Shown in pieces: positions 60,848 to 64,000 of a stretch of DNA of 64,000 nt (positions within the stretch are counted from its first letter, which is position 1; the number at the start of each line of letters is the position of its first letter). The translations under genes and the position numbers were made by a program. The notes beneath the pieces were generated by a model. The model saw only the letters and a program-made list of their open reading frames with translations. It had not been told where the DNA came from and did not search any database. Source of the stretch: Lachnospiraceae bacterium UBA935 (GTDB lineage Bacteria; Bacillota; Clostridia; Lachnospirales; Lachnospiraceae); the NCBI GenBank assembly GCA_002293525.1, contig DBDJ01000021.1:62001-126000 (forward strand). Reading direction: 5' to 3'.

Positions 60848-61306
60848 TTATTGAATACCTTCCATTGTATCAACAACCGTAATGGTGCTTTTGATCATAT
60901 CCATCCAACAGGTATATGGGAAGACCCCTGTCTCTGTGGGGGTAAACTCCACGATGTTATCACCGGGGGTGATCGGCATTTCTATATCAAACTCAGGGAT
61001 TACAATAGCATTGTTACATTCAGTAATATTACTTTCCTCAGCATGTAAGTTAAACTTAACAGGTATGTCTTTAATGACGATAATCGGGGAGTAAGACTTT
61101 GGTTTTACTTCAATTTCTACAATCTGATAACCGTTGATAACTTCTGGCTCTTCGGTATCCAGATCGCGAGACATCATTGGTGCGTCTTGGAATTCTTCAG
61201 TATCAGACTCGCTGCCCACAAAAATCACTGATTTCCCACCAATTACCAAAATGCCGACTAAAAATGCAAATATTAATGCACTTATTATAAATATCTGTTT
61301 TTTCAT
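60848..61306 (-). CDS. Membrane-anchored cupredoxin-like protein
   Basis: 152 residues from the ATG at 61306 with AGGAG upstream; an N-terminal membrane anchor (about 5-25) and an outer cupredoxin-like domain. Candidate metal ligands are the Cys in ITECNNAIV and Cys and Met in PYTCWM. This domain is about 70 percent identical by eye to the C-terminal domain of the next protein upstream (61334-62665), so one arose from the other by duplication. Likely role is copper binding outside the membrane, handing copper to or from the transport proteins. Confidence 0.85.
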   Translation of the reverse strand: MKKQIFIISALIFAFLVGILVIGGKSVIFVGSESDTEEFQDAPMMSRDLDTEEPEVINGYQIVEIEVKPKSYSPIIVIKDIPVKFNLHAEESNITECNNAIVIPEFDIEMPITPGDNIVEFTPTETGVFPYTCWMDMIKSTITVVDTMEGIQ

Positions 61307-61333
61307 ATAGTCTCCTATCTTGATTTTTATCAT

Positions 61334-62665
61334 CTACTCTATAACTGTAATACTGCTATTAATCATATTCATCCAGCAACTGTAAGGGATTATCCCAACC
61401 TCTATTGGGGTAAATTCCACGATATTGTCGCCAGGAGTAATCGGCATATGTATTTCAAAATCTGGTATGATGATGGCATTGTTGCAACCGTTGATGTTAC
61501 TTTCTTTAGCACGTAGGTTGAACTTAACAGGTATGTCTTTCTTCACCACAATCGGGGCGTAAGCGTCGGGCAGCACATCTATTTCTACAATTTGATAACC
61601 ATCAACTATCAGTGGCTGAAAATTTCTCAAATCGCTTTTTTCAGTACCTATTCCTATAAATCCTGACATACTCAGTCCCATATTAAACATACTTGCACCA
61701 AGTATAACGACAAGCACGGCGCTGGCCATCATCATTTTCGATGTTGATTTTTTTGAAAGCAATGAACTGACAGCACCAAATCCAAACATTAGCGGTGAAG
61801 TACCAAGAGCGAATAAAAACATTGATATTGCCCCCTGTATGAATGATCCGGTTGATAATGCATATAATTGCATTGCCTGAAGAGAACCGCAAGGCATAAA
61901 GCCGTTCAATATTCCTACTAAGAGCGGTTTTCTTTTTTCCTGTATACACCCTGTGATGAATTTGGGCAGGTGTTTAGTAAGACGGATCCATGGGAACAGA
62001 TTTAACATATTGAGCCCCATTATAATCATAAACACCCCAGCAAAAAGTGCCACTACGCCGCGCATCAGGCCACTGAAGCTGATGATGGAACCAAGTGCTC
62101 CAACAATACCGCCTATGGCCGTATATGAAATCAAACGCCCAAAATTATATAAAAAACTCGGACGTATCCGTTCCTTGGCGGTTCTTCCTTTTACATCTAT
62201 ACACTGTGAAAGATTGATACCGCCGCACATACCGATACAATGCACAGATGTCAGAAGGCCAATCACAAAAACGGCGGCAAAACTCATGCTCTCGGCTATC
62301 CTGGGAACATAATTGAAGATATCTAAAATTCTCAGGCGATCTAATACCATGTATGAGCCTAGTATGATTATCCCAATTATCGCAATTTGAATTAATTTGA
62401 TTGATACCTTCGAATTCACCGATTTATCGATTATGTCATAGCCCAGATCATTTATCGTTTGACTTATTGTCTCGTGGCTTACCACATTACTGTTATATGT
62501 TACATTGACTGTGCCATTAGAAAGATTTACTTTAATCTGTGTAACACCCTCTAGTTCCTTTAGTGCTTTATTAATCCTTAATTCACAAACACCGCAAGTC
62601 ATACCGCTTACATAGAGCAACTTGTCCGTAACATTAACAGTCTGTTCCGTATCATTTGAAGTCAA
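61334..62665 (-). CDS. HMA-TauE/SafE-like membrane protein with C-terminal cupredoxin domain
   Basis: About 443 residues in three parts: an HMA domain (SGMTCGVCE, about 20-85), a six- to seven-segment membrane region of the sulfite exporter TauE/SafE-DsbD-like type (SVHCIGMCGG near 140, GFMPCGSLQAM near 262; paired Cys in both), and a cupredoxin domain at about 355-443 with GCNNAII and PYSCWM. The start is uncertain: GTG at 62671 lies one base from AGGAGG, while TTG at 62665 has proper spacing and is preferred. Such fusions are common in Clostridia and are thought to move copper or electrons across the membrane. Confidence 0.87.
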   Translation of the reverse strand: MTSNDTEQTVNVTDKLLYVSGMTCGVCELRINKALKELEGVTQIKVNLSNGTVNVTYNSNVVSHETISQTINDLGYDIIDKSVNSKVSIKLIQIAIIGIIILGSYMVLDRLRILDIFNYVPRIAESMSFAAVFVIGLLTSVHCIGMCGGINLSQCIDVKGRTAKERIRPSFLYNFGRLISYTAIGGIVGALGSIISFSGLMRGVVALFAGVFMIIMGLNMLNLFPWIRLTKHLPKFITGCIQEKRKPLLVGILNGFMPCGSLQAMQLYALSTGSFIQGAISMFLFALGTSPLMFGFGAVSSLLSKKSTSKMMMASAVLVVILGASMFNMGLSMSGFIGIGTEKSDLRNFQPLIVDGYQIVEIDVLPDAYAPIVVKKDIPVKFNLRAKESNINGCNNAIIIPDFEIHMPITPGDNIVEFTPIEVGIIPYSCWMNMINSSITVIE

Positions 62666-62688
62666 TATCACACCTCCTCAGCTAAAAA

Positions 62689-63792
62689 TCACTCATCTTG
62701 ACCAAAGTCTATTTCATTACTCTGTAAATCAGTTAGTAATCTTGCACCCATAACTGTTGCATTAATTCGATAATTCCATTTTAGGTTTGACAACACAATC
62801 ACTGCAATTTGTTTATCCTTGTCAAAACCAAAATAGCAATTATAATCACCAGTCCCGCCATCATGCCAAATACTATTATTAGCAGAATCTATCATCCATG
62901 CTGCTCCAATCGAATCCATGTTAATGCTAGTGTATAGTGGAGATCCAGCATTTATCTTAGCAAGAATTTCATGCGTACCAGACAAATATCCAGGTTGGTC
63001 TTGCATTTGCATCTGTGCAAATTTGAGCATATCATTTATGGTAGATATTAACGCTCCCGCAGGCATATAAGCATCACTTTTTGCCCAACTCCAATAGTTT
63101 TCTAGGTCACCTAAACTGTCAGAAATCTTTGTTTGCTTCAGATTAAGTTCTTCTTCAATAAACTCATTGATAAGCGTTTCAAAATCTCTCTCGTAAACTT
63201 TTGACAGAACGGCACCTACAACGGATATACCAAAATTAGAATAGACATGCTCATAATCACGATCATTCAAATCAACTTTTCCTATACGTTCAATCATCAT
63301 TTCTGTGGAAACACTGTAATAAAGATTTCTGTCAGCAAAGAAATTTGAAACTATCTGCTTATTAAGATAATGTCTCTTATACCCAGATGTATGGGTAATA
63401 AGACGCCTTATCGTAGGATAATATTCCTTTTTTGGTAGTTCGAGATATTTGTCAATAGTGTCATCAAGGTCTATTAATCCTTCATCAATCGCTTTATAAA
63501 GTAAAGAAACGGTAAAGAGTTTGGTTATAGAACCAATCTCATAAATGTGCTCCGCTTGTGGCAATATTGTCCCATCTTCTCCATACAAAACAAAACTTGC
63601 CTCGCCATTTTGAATAATTCCTACTGTGATTGTGGCATTCTCATTATTCCTCGTTGTATAAGAAATCATTTCATCAAATGTCATATTAGGTATTTTAACG
63701 AGACGATATATAAAAATACCAACCCCGATCGCAATAACTGTTAATATAATGCCCATAATTGACAATAGTCTTTTTCTCCTTTTGACTCTCAT
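62689..63792 (-). CDS. Serine hydrolase, class C beta-lactamase/penicillin-binding-like
   Basis: 367 residues. A basic N-terminus and one membrane segment (about 10-30) anchor an outer catalytic domain with SITK (Ser nucleophile and Lys, about 90), YSNFG (about 180) and HDGGTG (about 310), the three motifs of the AmpC/DD-peptidase/esterase superfamily. Members cleave peptidoglycan peptides, esters or beta-lactams; function cannot be told. The ATG at 63792 is chosen because GAAGGTG lies eight bases upstream; an ATG at 63810 is possible. The copper genes follow within 17-24 bp, so they may share a transcript. Confidence 0.88.
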   Translation of the reverse strand: MRVKRRKRLLSIMGIILTVIAIGVGIFIYRLVKIPNMTFDEMISYTTRNNENATITVGIIQNGEASFVLYGEDGTILPQAEHIYEIGSITKLFTVSLLYKAIDEGLIDLDDTIDKYLELPKKEYYPTIRRLITHTSGYKRHYLNKQIVSNFFADRNLYYSVSTEMMIERIGKVDLNDRDYEHVYSNFGISVVGAVLSKVYERDFETLINEFIEEELNLKQTKISDSLGDLENYWSWAKSDAYMPAGALISTINDMLKFAQMQMQDQPGYLSGTHEILAKINAGSPLYTSINMDSIGAAWMIDSANNSIWHDGGTGDYNCYFGFDKDKQIAVIVLSNLKWNYRINATVMGARLLTDLQSNEIDFGQDE

Positions 63793-63813
63793 AGCCGCAA
63801 CACCTTCCATGAT

Positions 63814-64000
63814 TTAATGTGAGGGGTGAACAAACTCCCAAGCCGCCTGCGCAAGATCTATTGCATCATCCCCCTTATACAGATTATCCTTGGGGATATC
63901 TTCAATATGTAAATCAAATAACGTAGCCGCGAACACGCAAGCTGTCAAAAAACCTCCTGCTTTATTTGCATGGGGCCCACGAGGATCAAATCTACTGTAC
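63814..64000 (-). CDS. SGNH-hydrolase-like protein, C-terminal end only
   Basis: 62 codons reach the right edge without a start. The readable end contains FDPRGPHANKAGGFLTACVFAATLFDL, in short pieces GPHANKAGG and ACVFAATLF, which resembles the last catalytic His block of SGNH/DUF4886-type hydrolases. The stop at 63814 lies 22 bp before the serine hydrolase start. Identity is tentative because most of the protein is outside the window. Confidence 0.55.
   Translation of the reverse strand, partial: YSRFDPRGPHANKAGGFLTACVFAATLFDLHIEDIPKDNLYKGDDAIDLAQAAWEFVHPSH

Noticed and set aside
1..64000. Insertion sequence or integrase remnants as cause of the frame breaks
   Set aside because: No transposase motif, terminal inverted repeats or target duplications seen near the lesions.

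Overview
The window looks like chromosomal DNA of a low-to-mid GC Gram-positive bacterium (Bacillota, most likely a clostridial or Negativicutes-like anaerobe). Reasons: strong AGGAGG-type ribosome sites before nearly every gene, TTGACA/TATAAT promoters, a secreted multidomain GH95 fucosidase, DUF11 repeat proteins, and a clostridial-style HMA/TauE/cupredoxin copper set. Order and genus cannot be fixed from sequence alone. No tRNA, rRNA, CRISPR array, transposase or phage gene was seen.

Layout. (1) 1-4713, minus: large secreted GH95 glycosidase cut by the left edge. (2) 5385-45403, all minus: one 40-kb hybrid polyketide/nonribosomal-peptide cluster. In transcription order (right to left) it holds an aminomalonyl-type extender cassette (acyl-CoA dehydrogenase, class II tRNA-synthetase-like amino acid:carrier-protein ligase, 3-hydroxyacyl-CoA dehydrogenase, ACP), then a FAAL-ACP-KS-AT-DH-KR-ACP loading/extension protein, a KS-AT protein with an odd AT motif, a discrete ACP, a small membrane protein, a C-A protein whose reading frame breaks inside the A domain, a T-KS-AT-T-C-A-T-KS protein, an (AT remnant)-T-C-A-T-C protein, a CPBP-like membrane protein lacking its catalytic residues, a type II thioesterase, and two ABC transporters. 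(3) 45404-48727: a decayed orphan histidine kinase and a secreted protein of unknown function on the plus strand. (4) 48773-55270: a 1608-residue DUF11-repeat surface-type protein (minus) and a divergent repeat-rich hypothetical protein (plus). (5) 55405-64000, minus, visibly more AT-rich: a copper-handling gene set (CopA ATPase, HMA-TauE-cupredoxin protein, cupredoxin) with a serine hydrolase and a partial SGNH-hydrolase-like gene upstream, and an AMP-forming acyl ligase plus a PLP enzyme downstream.

How the cluster probably works (inference). The FAAL activates a fatty acid and places it on the first ACP; module 1 adds malonate and reduces/dehydrates it. The KS-AT protein with the discrete ACP adds a second unit, plausibly aminomalonate made by the four-gene cassette. 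Three amino acids are then added, interleaved with two ketide modules, the second of which has lost its own AT. No thioesterase domain ends the line; a terminal condensation-like domain is the only obvious candidate for release. The product would be a lipo-polyketide-peptide with a free alpha-amino group from the aminomalonyl unit. Two or more interdomain linkers are built from short tandem DNA repeats, and two loci carry apparent single-base deletions that could be real or assembly errors.
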